From positions 1-34,008 of the forward strand of contig JAJYLG010000030.1 in NCBI GenBank assembly GCA_021787985.1: 34,008 nucleotides of DNA. The letters run 5' to 3'. The translations under genes and the position numbers were made by a program. Shown in pieces: positions 16,649-23,858 of this stretch. This DNA comes from Chloroflexota bacterium (GTDB lineage Bacteria > Chloroflexota > Dehalococcoidia > DSGV01). The notes beneath the pieces are model-generated. The model did no database searches. It saw only the letters and a list, made by a program, of their open reading frames with translations, and was not told where the DNA came from. Each line of letters starts with the position of its first letter. Position 1 is the stretch's first letter.

Positions 16649-17640
16649 TCGCGCAGATCCCTCCCTGTCAGCTTGATGAAGACCGTCTCGAGCGTCGGCG
16701 CCGCCAGCGAGAGATCGTGCAGCTCGGCGTTCTCCGCGAGCGCAGTCTCGACGACGCGCGGCAGCAGACCCCGCGCGCCGTCCGCGTAGAGGTCCAACCC
16801 GCGCGGCCCGCGCTCCACTCCCAGCACGCCGGGCAACCCGGAGAGCCCCGCTACCAGGCGTTCGCTCATCGGCTCGACCTGCAACGTCATGATCGTCTCG
16901 GCGCCGAGCGAGCGTTTGAGGTCCTCGGGCGAGCCGAGCGCCAGAATGCGGCCGCGGTCCATGATCGCCACCCGCTCGCAAAGGCGGTCCGCCTCTTCCA
17001 TGTAGTGGGTGGTGAGCAGGATCGTCTGTCCCCCCTCGTGCAGCTCCCGCAGGATCTCCCAGAGCGCCAGCCGCGCCTGCGGATCGATCCCGGCCGTCGG
17101 TTCGTCCAGGAACAGCACCTGCGGACGATGGACCAGCGCGCGACCGATGAGCAGGCGCTGCTGCATGCCGCCCGAGAGCTGGTCCACCGGGGCGCGGGCG
17201 CGCTCCTTGAGCCGCACCATCTCGAGGATGCGATCGGCTTCCACGGCCGCCTCCCGGCCGTTCAAGCCGAAGTAGCGCCCGTGATAGTAGAGGTTCTCCT
17301 GCACGGTCAGGCTGCGGTCGAGCGTGTTCGACTGGGTGACCACGCCGATCAGCCGCTTGACCTGCACCGCGTGGCGGCGCACCTCGACACCCGCCACCCA
17401 CGCCTCGCCGGCGGTCGGCGTGACTCGCGTGGTGAGCATCCCGACGGTCGTCGTCTTGCCCGCGCCGTTCGGCCCGAGCAGCCCGAAGATCTCGCCCTGG
17501 CGCACCTCCAGCTCGAGCCGGTCGACCGCGAGCGTCCCGTTGGAGTAGCGCTTGACCAGCTCGCGCGTCCGAATCGCGGGCCCGCTTCCGGGCTCCCGCT
17601 GCTCGGCTCGCGGCATCACCGTCGTCCCTGTATCAGCCAT
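16645..17640 (-). CDS. ABC exporter ATPase (DrrA-like)
   Basis: 331 residues. ATPase domain: Walker A GPNGAGKTTT, Q-loop VVTQSNTLD, signature LSGGMQQRL, Walker B VLFLDEPTAGID, and the H-loop TTHYMEEAD. A C-terminal extension of about 80 residues (TLQVEPM...LETVFIKLTGRDL) matches the DrrA group. The ATG has AGGAG seven bases upstream; the gene overlaps the end of the TetR gene by 8 bases and the permease start by 4 bases. It powers the ABC-2 permease encoded next. Confidence 0.94.
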   Translation of the reverse strand: MADTGTTVMPRAEQREPGSGPAIRTRELVKRYSNGTLAVDRLELEVRQGEIFGLLGPNGAGKTTTVGMLTTRVTPTAGEAWVAGVEVRRHAVQVKRLIGVVTQSNTLDRSLTVQENLYYHGRYFGLNGREAAVEADRILEMVRLKERARAPVDQLSGGMQQRLLIGRALVHRPQVLFLDEPTAGIDPQARLALWEILRELHEGGQTILLTTHYMEEADRLCERVAIMDRGRILALGSPEDLKRSLGAETIMTLQVEPMSERLVAGLSGLPGVLGVERGPRGLDLYADGARGLLPRVVETALAENAELHDLSLAAPTLETVFIKLTGRDLRE

Positions 17641-18247
17641 CGGCCATCTCCTCATGCTCCCCTTCTGATGATCCGGCGCCGCGCGCCGCCCGCGACACCA
17701 CGGCCGCCAGCCCGCGCGCGAACGCGGGGTCACCCGCCTCGTCCGGCTGACGGTGGAATACCGTCTCGGTGTACGCGCGATACCAGCAGGCGGCCAGGAA
17801 GGTCGTGGCCAGCATGGCCGCATCCTCACGGGTGAGGGCCGGATACGCGCGAAGGATGAGCTGCGCCAGCAGCTCTCCCGCTCGTTGCTGCTTCGCCGGG
17901 TCGGGCCGCCAGCCGGCAGGCGTGGCCCAGGCGACCAGTAGGCCGGGCAGCAGGAGGCGGAAGAAGTGCACCGCGCGCACCGCCGCCGCCTCCATCCATT
18001 CGCCGCGACCGGCCGGCCGCTCGCAGAGCAGCCGCTCGAAGATCGGCGCCGGAGCGTCACCGCCGGCGGCCGCGCACAACCGCAGCAGCTCCGCCTTGCC
18101 GGTCACGTAGTTGTACACCGTCCCCTCGGCGATGCGGCAACGGCGCGCCACCTCACCGATCGTCAGAGCGCCGACCCCGCGCTCGCGGCAGACCGCGATG
18201 GCCGCTTGGACGATCTGGTCACGGGAAGCGCTGGGGCGGCGCGACAC
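17633..18247 (-). CDS. TetR-family transcriptional regulator
   Basis: 204 residues. The N-terminal TetR HTH reads RDQIVQAAIAVCRERGVGALTIGEVARRC followed by AEGTVYNYVTGKAELL, the recognition helix region (normally TLYxHFxxKxxLL). The C-terminal ligand-binding domain is helical and not assignable. GTG 18247 was chosen because AGGA lies eight bases upstream; a TTG at 18265 would add 6 residues. First gene of an operon with an ABC exporter, so it probably represses the exporter until a ligand binds. A palindrome candidate operator (18258-18271) lies directly upstream. Confidence 0.88.
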   Translation of the reverse strand: MSRRPSASRDQIVQAAIAVCRERGVGALTIGEVARRCRIAEGTVYNYVTGKAELLRLCAAAGGDAPAPIFERLLCERPAGRGEWMEAAAVRAVHFFRLLLPGLLVAWATPAGWRPDPAKQQRAGELLAQLILRAYPALTREDAAMLATTFLAACWYRAYTETVFHRQPDEAGDPAFARGLAAVVSRAARGAGSSEGEHEEMADG

Positions 18248-18257
18248 GGCACATTCC

Positions 18258-18271
18258 TGAATCAAGACTCA
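18258..18271. promoter_or_regulatory. Candidate TetR operator
   Basis: TGAATC-AA-GACTCA, a 14-bp imperfect palindrome with 5 of 6 arm positions matching. It lies 10 bases upstream of the TetR start in the 89-base spacer divergent with queC. Autoregulation by TetR proteins at such sites is common; the assignment is inference. Confidence 0.4.
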
Positions 18272-18322
18272 CTTTCATGCTCGCCGCGCCCTCGCTCCCG
18301 TGTCAACCGCGCCGGGCCGCCG

Positions 18323-18328
18323 TACGCT
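18323..18328 (+). promoter_or_regulatory. -10 element of queC, leaderless spacing
   Basis: TACGCT ends 8 bases before the queC ATG. A -35-like GTGTCA (4 of 6 to TTGACA) lies 17 bases upstream. No Shine-Dalgarno is present, so the message may begin at the ATG. Confidence 0.5.
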
Positions 18329-18336
18329 GATCTCGT

Positions 18337-19065
18337 ATGCAGTCTTTAGGCGTCGTCCTGCTCTCGGGCGGCCTCGATAGCTGCGTGGTCGCCGCCCTCG
18401 CCCGCCGGCGCGCCGTCCAGCTCCAGGCGCTCACCCTGCGCTACGGTCAGCGCCACGCCCGCGAGCTCGACGCGGCGCGCGCGGTCGCGTCCGCGCTCGC
18501 CATCCCGCAGCGCGAGGCCGACGTCTCCTTCTTCGGCGCCCTGGCCTGGTACAGCTCGCTCACCACCCCGGAGCGCTTCCCCCTGCCACAAGACCGCCCA
18601 CTCGAAGCGGCGGGAACGGCCATCCCCAGCACGTACGTCCCGCTGCGCAACACCTTCTTCATCGCGCTGGCGGCCGCGCTCGTCGAGAGCGCCGCGCTGG
18701 AGGCGATCGAGCAGCACGGCGCCTCTCCGGCGGAGCTGCGGGCGGCGGTCTACATCGCCGCCAACGCCATCGACTACTCCGGCTACCCTGACTGCCGGCC
18801 GGAGTACTACGCACAGGTGAGCGAGACGCTCTGCCGCGGGTCGAAGATCGGCACGGAGTACGGCGTGCCGATCCGCGTCGAGACGCCGATCCTCGCGCTG
18901 GGCAAGGCCGAGATCGTCCGGCTCGGCGTGGAGCTGGCGGCGCCGCTCGAGCTGACCTGGTCGTGCTACGCTGGCGGCGCACGGCCGTGCGGGCGCTGCG
19001 ACTCCTGCCGGCTGCGCGCGGAGGGCTTCGCCGCCGCCGGCCTCCCCGACCCGGCGCTGCGATGA
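18337..19065 (+). CDS. queC: 7-cyano-7-deazaguanine synthase QueC
   Basis: 242 residues. QueC converts 7-carboxy-7-deazaguanine to preQ0 with ATP and ammonia, on the path to queuosine in tRNA. The N-terminal PP-loop LLSGGLDSCV is at 8-17, and YVPLRNTFFIALAA and AAVYIAANAIDYSGYPDCRPEY are family blocks. Near the C-terminus the zinc site shows CYAGGARPCGRCDSC with four cysteines. ATGA overlap with queE means the product of QueE is consumed by its operon partner. No queD is in the window; queF lies about 10.7 kb away. Confidence 0.96.
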   Translation: MQSLGVVLLSGGLDSCVVAALARRRAVQLQALTLRYGQRHARELDAARAVASALAIPQREADVSFFGALAWYSSLTTPERFPLPQDRPLEAAGTAIPSTYVPLRNTFFIALAAALVESAALEAIEQHGASPAELRAAVYIAANAIDYSGYPDCRPEYYAQVSETLCRGSKIGTEYGVPIRVETPILALGKAEIVRLGVELAAPLELTWSCYAGGARPCGRCDSCRLRAEGFAAAGLPDPALR

Positions 19066-19781
19066 CCGACCTCCTCCTCAGCCGCATGCCATCGGGCGAG
19101 CCGGAGATCTTCACGTCCGTTCAGGGGGAAGGCGTGACGGTCGGCGCTCCGGCTGCCTTCGTGCGGCTGGCCGGCTGCAACCTGCACTGCGGCTGGTGCG
19201 ACACCGCCTACACGTGGGACTGGGCCTTGTTCGACCGTCGCCGGCTGACGGGGCACTGGCCGGTGAGCGAGGTCGCGGCCCGCATCAGGGCCTCCGCCGG
19301 CGGACCGCCTCGGCGGCTCATCGTGACCGGCGGCGAGCCGCTGCTGCAGCGCCCGGCCGTCGCCGAGCTCACGGAGCTGCTGCGCCCGGAAGCCTTTGTC
19401 TTCGAGGTCGAGACGAACGGGACGGTGCCGCCGGGGCGCCTCGCTGAGCTCGTCGACCAGTGGAACGTCTCGCCCAAGCTCGCCTCCTCCGGCAACGACG
19501 GGCCGGGGCGCATCCACGCGGCCGCGCTGCGCGCGCTGCGGGACACGGGCCGCGCGTGGTTCAAGTTCGTCGTCGCCGAGCCGCGGGACCTCGCGGAGGT
19601 GGCGTCACTGGTGCGCGAACATGACCTGCCCGAGCGCCGTGTGCTGCTCATGCCGGAGGGAACGACCGCCGCGACCGTGCTCGAACGAATACGCTGGCTC
19701 GTGCCCGAGGCGATCGCCCGCGGCTGGCGGGTCACGCCAAGGCTGCACGTGCTGCTGTGGGGCGACGAACGCGGACGCTGA
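19062..19781 (+). CDS. queE: 7-carboxy-7-deazaguanine synthase QueE
   Basis: 239-residue radical-SAM enzyme that contracts 6-carboxytetrahydropterin to 7-carboxy-7-deazaguanine. N-terminus: EIFTSVQGEGVTVGAPAAFV, then the cluster motif with Cys39, Cys43 and Cys46 in AGCNLHCGWCDT (C-x3-C-x2-C). GGEPLLQ follows, as in the family, and VETNGTVPP and WNVSPKLASSGN are QueE-like. The ATG overlaps the queC stop (ATGA). About 74 bases separate its stop from the convergent DUF302 gene. Confidence 0.95.
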   Translation: MTDLLLSRMPSGEPEIFTSVQGEGVTVGAPAAFVRLAGCNLHCGWCDTAYTWDWALFDRRRLTGHWPVSEVAARIRASAGGPPRRLIVTGGEPLLQRPAVAELTELLRPEAFVFEVETNGTVPPGRLAELVDQWNVSPKLASSGNDGPGRIHAAALRALRDTGRAWFKFVVAEPRDLAEVASLVREHDLPERRVLLMPEGTTAATVLERIRWLVPEAIARGWRVTPRLHVLLWGDERGR

Positions 19782-19855
19782 GCGCGTCTCCCGCCGTCTC
19801 CGACCCCCGATCTCAGACCGCAACGCGCCCCGCTGGCGCCCCCAACGCGAGCGCG

Positions 19856-20269
19856 CTAGCGGACCGGCGCGCGCTCCAGCGACTCCCCCACCGCGCGCAG
19901 CCGCCGCTCCGCCTCGGCCGCGATCGGTTGCAGCGACGCGTCGCCCACGACCCGCAACGCCGCCTCGGGTCGCAGCACCTCGATGACGGTGCTGGCGCCC
20001 TCCGCATGGAGCGTCACGGTACACGGCAGCATCAGGCCAACGTGCGGGTTGACGCCCAACGCCCGATGAGCGAGCTGTGGGTTGCACACCCCGAGGATGC
20101 GATACGGGGCCGTCTCCTCGCCCAGCTTGTCACGCAAGGTCGCCTGCACGTCGATCTCCGTCAGGATGCCGAAGCCCTGCTCCTTCAGCGCGGCCGCGAC
20201 GCGCTCGCGCGCCTGCTCCAGCGGCAGGTCGAGCCTCACCTGATAGCCGTACTCTGCGATCTCTTTCAC
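19856..20269 (-). CDS. DUF302 domain protein
   Basis: 137 residues from a GTG with GGAGG six bases upstream; the 23 in-frame residues before it are not family-like. DUF302 features: YGYQVRLDLPLEQARERVAA at the N-terminus, TEIDVQATLRDKLG, then GVCNPQLAHRAL and LMLPCTV, giving the two conserved cysteines. The molecular role of DUF302 is not established; these proteins often accompany sulfur-oxidation and persulfide genes. Here it is the last gene of a five-gene minus-strand cst-type cluster, 65 bases after the MBL/rhodanese gene. Confidence 0.85.
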   Translation of the reverse strand: MKEIAEYGYQVRLDLPLEQARERVAAALKEQGFGILTEIDVQATLRDKLGEETAPYRILGVCNPQLAHRALGVNPHVGLMLPCTVTLHAEGASTVIEVLRPEAALRVVGDASLQPIAAEAERRLRAVGESLERAPVR

Positions 20270-20334
20270 GATAGTCCTCCGCGAATGGTGCTCGGTATGC
20301 CAGGCGCCCGCTGCGGCGCCGCCGCCCCGTCGTG

Positions 20335-21687
20335 TCACGCGCTTACGCCGGCCGGCGGCTGCAGATCCGCCGCACCGCCCTCGATCAGGCAGCTCACCCG
20401 CCGGCCTCGCGCCCTCAAGAAGCTCGCTGCCATCGTCGCACGATGTCCCGTGCGGCAGATCAGCAGCACCGGTTCATCGCCGACCTCGTCCGCCCAGGTC
20501 GGCAGGCCGTCGATCGGCCGCGGGAACACGCCGGGCAGCGGCGACGTCAGGTGCTCGTCCTCGAAGCGCACGTCCAGGACCGGCCGAGCGCCGCCCTCCA
20601 CGACCGCACGCGCTTCCTCGACCTCTAGCGTGTCCAGCGCGTCGACCGGCCGGTCGGCGGCCCAGTCCGCGAACGGGACGTACCCCCGCACGTCCTCGTA
20701 GCCGATGCGGAACAGCTCGACGGTCACGCGCTCGGCCTGGGCCTCGCCGTATGTGACCAGCACCAGCGGCGCATTGAACGGGATCAGCCAGCCGAAGTAG
20801 GCCAGCATCGACCCATCCTCCTCGATGACGACCGAACCGGGGACATGCCCGCGCACGAAGTCGAAACGACGCCGGACGTCGACGATCTGGACTCCTTCGG
20901 CGGCCAGGGCTCCGACAGCCGCCGGCGCCAGGCCAGCCGGCACGGGCGGCTGTCGGTACACCCGTGCGCCCGCGCGGTTGATGGGCGCCATGTGGCGGTA
21001 GTAGCCGGGCACGGGCGGCAGGTGCGCCAGGTGCCTCTCGCGAAACGCCTCGTAGTCGGACGTCAGCAGCGCCGGGTTTCGGCCGCGTTCCGCCGCCAGC
21101 GTCGCGCGGCGCTCGCTGCCCACGACCGCGGTGCTGCAAAACGAGCCCGCGCCGTGCGTCGGCAGGATCTCGCCGTCCGCGGGCAGCAGCCCGGCGATGC
21201 GCTGCGCCGACTCCCACTGCATGCGGGTCAGCGGCTCGGTGTGCGCCGGCCCGAGCAGGTCGGTGCGCCCCGCGGCCGCCATCAGCAGCGCGCCACCCGT
21301 GAAGGCGCCCCGGACCCTTCCGTCTTCATCGACCACCACGTACGCCGTGTGCTCATGCGTGTGTCCGGGGGTCGCCACCGCGCGCAGCCGCACCCGTCCG
21401 ACCGCGATCTCCTCTCCATCGGCCACGCCCCGGTGGGGGAGCTCCAACCGGGCCTGGGCGGGCGCGACCACCGTCGCACCCCGGGCCGCAAGCTCCGGTC
21501 CACCCGAGAGGTAGTCGTTGTGCACGTGCGTCTCGAAGGCGTAGGCGATGCGCGCCCCGCGCTCGGCCGCCGCGGCCATGTACGGCCGTACGTCGCGCTG
21601 CGGGTCCACAACCGCTGCCTCACCGTCGGACACGACAAGATAGGACGCGTCTCCCAGTGCATCGGCGACGAATTGGATGATTTCCAT
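20335..21687 (-). CDS. MBL-fold / double rhodanese protein (CstB-like, persulfide metabolism)
   Basis: 450 residues. Residues 1-230 are a metallo-beta-lactamase fold like ETHE1/persulfide dioxygenase: ETHVHNDYLSG with His54, His56 and Asp58, and TPGHTHEH with His109. Two rhodanese domains follow: about 250-345, with no active-site cysteine, and about 355-445 with Cys411 in LLICRTGHRA. CstB proteins oxidise low-molecular-weight persulfides and transfer sulfane sulfur. Oddity: at the ETHE1 iron ligand position (FTGD) this protein has FTGG (Gly132), so the standard third ligand is missing. The ATG has GGGAGG nine bases upstream. It lies 15 bases after the TauE/SafE gene. Confidence 0.86.
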   Translation of the reverse strand: MEIIQFVADALGDASYLVVSDGEAAVVDPQRDVRPYMAAAAERGARIAYAFETHVHNDYLSGGPELAARGATVVAPAQARLELPHRGVADGEEIAVGRVRLRAVATPGHTHEHTAYVVVDEDGRVRGAFTGGALLMAAAGRTDLLGPAHTEPLTRMQWESAQRIAGLLPADGEILPTHGAGSFCSTAVVGSERRATLAAERGRNPALLTSDYEAFRERHLAHLPPVPGYYRHMAPINRAGARVYRQPPVPAGLAPAAVGALAAEGVQIVDVRRRFDFVRGHVPGSVVIEEDGSMLAYFGWLIPFNAPLVLVTYGEAQAERVTVELFRIGYEDVRGYVPFADWAADRPVDALDTLEVEEARAVVEGGARPVLDVRFEDEHLTSPLPGVFPRPIDGLPTWADEVGDEPVLLICRTGHRATMAASFLRARGRRVSCLIEGGAADLQPPAGVSA

Positions 21688-21702
21688 GCGCTTCGGCCTC
21701 CC

Positions 21703-22467
21703 TCACGCCAGCACCACGGCCGCCTGCCGGTAGAGCAGGTAGACCGCGAGCAGCACGACCACCACCGCGAACGCCTCACGCAGCCGCTGGTCGCGCGAGC
21801 GGCCGGCAATGTGCGCGCCGGCGTAAATCCCTGCCACGCCTCCCACGACCATCAGCGCGGCCAGGCCCAGGTCGAGCGAGCCGCTGCGGATGTACGGGAT
21901 CAGGCCCGTGGCGCAGTTGATAGCGATCACCAGCAACGAGGTGCCGACGGCGTAGGTCATGCCCACGCCGAGCACCAGCACGAGCGCCGGCACGATGACG
22001 AAGCCGCCACCGACCCCGAAGAACCCCGTCATGAAGCCGACCACGCTGCCGGCCCCGGCCACCTTCCACCACGATTGGCGGCCCCGCGCCCGCAAGCTCG
22101 TGCCACGCTGGGCCCACATACGCCAGGCCGCGACCAGCATCAGCGCCGCGAGGCCCGCGAGCACCGCGTGGCCCGGCAGGACATGGTTGAGCCAGCCGCC
22201 GCCCAGCGCGCCACCCGTGCCCAGCAGCCCGAACAGCCCGCCCTGCCCCCAGAGCACGCGGCCCGCACGACCATGCACCAGCGCGCCGAAGGCCGCGTTC
22301 GCGCCCACGATGACCAACGAGGTCCCGGTTGCGGCGTGCACGTCCACGCCCAGCACGTAGACGAGAATGGGGATCGTCAGGATCGAGCCGCCGCCACCGA
22401 TCGCCCCCAGCGACAGACCGATCAGCATGCCAAGGGCGGTGGCGAGCATCCCCGCTGCGACCCCCAT
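21703..22467 (-). CDS. TauE/SafE-family membrane permease (sulfite/sulfur anion export)
   Basis: 254 residues with about eight transmembrane helices. Family features: the N-terminal GLSLGAIGGGGSILTIPILVYV and the second-half repeat VGFMTGFFGVGGGFVIVPALV, whose glycine-rich GGGG/GVGGG loops define TauE/SafE proteins. These export sulfite, sulfoacetate or related anions at the inner membrane. It sits between a rhodanese gene and the MBL/rhodanese gene in a cst-type operon, so a sulfur oxyanion is the likely cargo. ATG with AGGGG about 5-6 bases upstream. Confidence 0.88.
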   Translation of the reverse strand: MGVAAGMLATALGMLIGLSLGAIGGGGSILTIPILVYVLGVDVHAATGTSLVIVGANAAFGALVHGRAGRVLWGQGGLFGLLGTGGALGGGWLNHVLPGHAVLAGLAALMLVAAWRMWAQRGTSLRARGRQSWWKVAGAGSVVGFMTGFFGVGGGFVIVPALVLVLGVGMTYAVGTSLLVIAINCATGLIPYIRSGSLDLGLAALMVVGGVAGIYAGAHIAGRSRDQRLREAFAVVVVLLAVYLLYRQAAVVLA

Positions 22468-22494
22468 CCCAACCCCTGTGCCCGGGCGCCCGCC

Positions 22495-22833
22495 TTACCG
22501 GCGCGCGACGGGCAGACCCTCCGCGGCCCAGGCCCCGATGCCGCCCGCAACCGAGAGCGCATCGTAGCCGAGCTGCTGAAAGTACTGCGCCGCGGTCAGG
22601 CTGCGGTTCCCACTATGGCAGATGAACAGCACCGCGCGGTCGCGCGGCAGCTCGCCCGCCCGGGCGACGATCCCGTCCAGCGGGACGTGTTTCGCGTCGG
22701 GCGCATGCCCCTGCGTCCACTCCCATTGCTCGCGGACGTCCACCAGCACACCGGTGCCATCGCGCACCATCTCGTGCGCGCGGCGTGCATCGACCTCCAG
22801 CGCGCTGCGCGCGCCGTTGCGGAACCAACCCAT
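22495..22833 (-). CDS. Single-domain rhodanese (CstA-like sulfurtransferase)
   Basis: 112 residues, one rhodanese domain, cytosolic. Active-site loop CHSGNRS with Cys72; VDVREQWEWTQGHAPDAKHVPLD and AGGIGAWAAEGLPV are standard. It moves sulfane sulfur from persulfides to acceptors. The ATG has AGGAGGG eight bases upstream. It follows the CsoR/CstR-family gene by 48 bases. No TusA or DsrE domain is fused, unlike S. aureus CstA. Confidence 0.93.
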   Translation of the reverse strand: MGWFRNGARSALEVDARRAHEMVRDGTGVLVDVREQWEWTQGHAPDAKHVPLDGIVARAGELPRDRAVLFICHSGNRSLTAAQYFQQLGYDALSVAGGIGAWAAEGLPVARR

Positions 22834-22881
22834 TGGTTCGGCCCTCCTCTGTCCTGCTCCCGTCTGATCCGGAAAGGGCCG

Positions 22882-23175
22882 TCAGCCCGCGCGAGACAGC
22901 AGCCCGATGATGCGCGTGATCCGCGAGTGCGCCCCGGCGACCGTTGCCCCGCGCAGGCACTCGTCCACGTAGCCGTCGGCGATCTCCGCCGCTGCGCGGT
23001 CGAGCGCCGCCCTGGCAGCAAGGATCTGGGTGATGACCGCCTCGCAATCACGGTTCCCCTCGACCATGCGCGCGATGCCGCGCACCTGGCCCTCGATCTT
23101 GCGCAGACGGTCCAGCACCCGGCGCCTGCGCTCCCGGTCGATCTCATCTAGCGAGCTGTTCTCGTCGCGAACCAC
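22882..23175 (-). CDS. cstR: CsoR/CstR-family repressor, probably persulfide-sensing (CstR-type)
   Basis: 97 residues, DUF156 fold. The family uses Cys-x-His-Cys to sense copper in CsoR. Here Cys44 (NRDCEAV) and Cys73 (VDECLRG) are kept, but the His that lies four residues before the second Cys in CsoR is Tyr69. A two-cysteine site without His is the pattern of CstR, which senses persulfides through a disulfide or trisulfide. GTG start with GGGAGG six bases upstream. It heads the sulfur-stress operon, and an operator candidate lies just upstream. Confidence 0.85.
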   Translation of the reverse strand: MVRDENSSLDEIDRERRRRVLDRLRKIEGQVRGIARMVEGNRDCEAVITQILAARAALDRAAAEIADGYVDECLRGATVAGAHSRITRIIGLLSRAG

Positions 23176-23201
23176 CGGCGACCTCCCTTACTGCTGCAGG
23201 C

Positions 23202-23221
23202 TACCATACCCCAGATAGGTA
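23202..23221. promoter_or_regulatory. Candidate CsoR/CstR operator and promoter of the sulfur-stress operon
   Basis: Plus strand contains TACCCCAGATAGGTA (23207-23221), with TACC/GGTA inverted arms. On the minus strand it runs into TATGGT (23208-23203), a plausible -10 that would start transcription just before the Shine-Dalgarno of the repressor gene. The TACC...GGGGTA pattern resembles CsoR-family operators from memory. Site overlap with the -10 fits autorepression. Confidence 0.5.
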
Positions 23222-23480
23222 GGCAAAGCCTCCTCGGCCGCGATAATCGGCCCAGGATTGCCGAGGTGTGTGCGTACCCGCCCCTGAGCGCCCAGGCCGC
23301 TCTTCGCCCTCGCCTCGACAGCCGCCCTGCGACGAACGGTGTCGCCCGACCGGAATCCTCGTCCTGTCACCGCCCCCACCGGCCTTGGCTGACCTCGGCA
23401 CGAGCAAACGCGGCCGGCCCGCCAGGCGCTCGCCGCGAGAGCGGAGACGCGGCCGGCGGACACTCAGGCGGTGGTGCCAC
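23222..23480. other. Non-coding spacer
   Basis: No supported gene. Short frames here on both strands are GC-biased and lack ribosome sites. One inverted repeat, GGCCG-CGATAAT-CGGCC, lies near 23237-23253. Otherwise I see nothing assignable. Confidence 0.5.
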
Positions 23481-23510
23481 TTGACACTTAGTATCAATAG
23501 GCCCTAGACT
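23481..23510 (+). promoter_or_regulatory. Promoter with Fur-type box ahead of the fur remnant
   Basis: -35 TTGACA (23481-23486), 18-base spacer, -10 TAGACT (23505-23510), then 6 bases to the ATG at 23517. The 15-bp box TGACACTTAGTATCA (23482-23496) overlaps the -35. The layout is identical to the promoter of the intact fur-like gene at 24857. Confidence 0.75.
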
Positions 23511-23516
23511 GCGGCC

Positions 23517-23699
23517 ATGATCAGTCAGTCCACCACCACTCCGCGCGCCCGCGCCGCCGAGCCGTCTCTCGGTGCGGCCGGCCGCCGCCTCACCCGCCCG
23601 CCCTGTTTCACCCCCGGCGCTCCTCCTCGCGCCGCCCAGCCTCGCCCGCTCGAGGTCGACCGACGCGGCGGCCACTGCCGGGCGCGCGGCGGCGGCTGA
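23517..23699 (+). pseudogene. Internally deleted copy of the fur/zur-like gene (60 residues, still open)
   Basis: The ORF starts MISQSTTTPRARAAEPSLGA and ends PLEVDRRGGHCRARGGG. These match the intact regulator at 24893 at both ends: MSSQSTLAPRVHAAEQSLGA at the start and WLEVYGRCADCRAREA at the end. Between them 261 bases (87 codons) are missing relative to the intact gene, so the frame is kept. The DNA-binding recognition helix, the HHHH metal site and the first C-x2-C are lost, and one cysteine of the last pair is gone. Upstream, the promoter and Fur-type box are also duplicated. Most likely a decaying duplicate; a functional micro-protein is possible but unsupported. Confidence 0.75.
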
Positions 23700-23753
23700 G
23701 CCTCGGAGATAGCCGATGACAGACCGACCACCGGCAACCCTTGGCGGAGCACG

Positions 23754-23768
23754 TGATACTAAGTCTCA
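23754..23768. promoter_or_regulatory. Fur-type box upstream of the NicO-like gene
   Basis: TGATACTAAGTCTCA, a 15-bp 7-1-7 palindrome with 6 of 7 arm positions matching. It is 90 bases before the NicO/UreH-like start. The sequence CATATAGC follows and may hold a -10. It matches the boxes at 23482, 24858 and 25389. Confidence 0.65.
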
Positions 23769-23858
23769 TATAGCACCCGGCGAGAGCGCCCGGGCGCCCG
23801 CGCCGCTCCGCCTCCCAGCAACCAGCGCACGCGTTCGCCGCGCAGAAAGAGCACTACC

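Noticed and set aside
19825-19839. GCGCC-GGCGC hairpin between queE and the DUF302 gene
   Set aside because: Short 5-bp stem with no T-run, expected by chance at this GC content.
21282-23151. Long plus-strand frames opposite the sulfur-stress operon (one of 768 residues)
   Set aside because: They are complementary shadows of the minus-strand genes in GC-rich DNA, have Arg/His/Pro-rich composition and no recognisable domains or ribosome sites.
23188-23507. Several 70 to 100 residue frames on both strands in the spacer before the fur remnant
   Set aside because: Composition is that of random GC-rich sequence, with mutual overlap and no ribosome sites.
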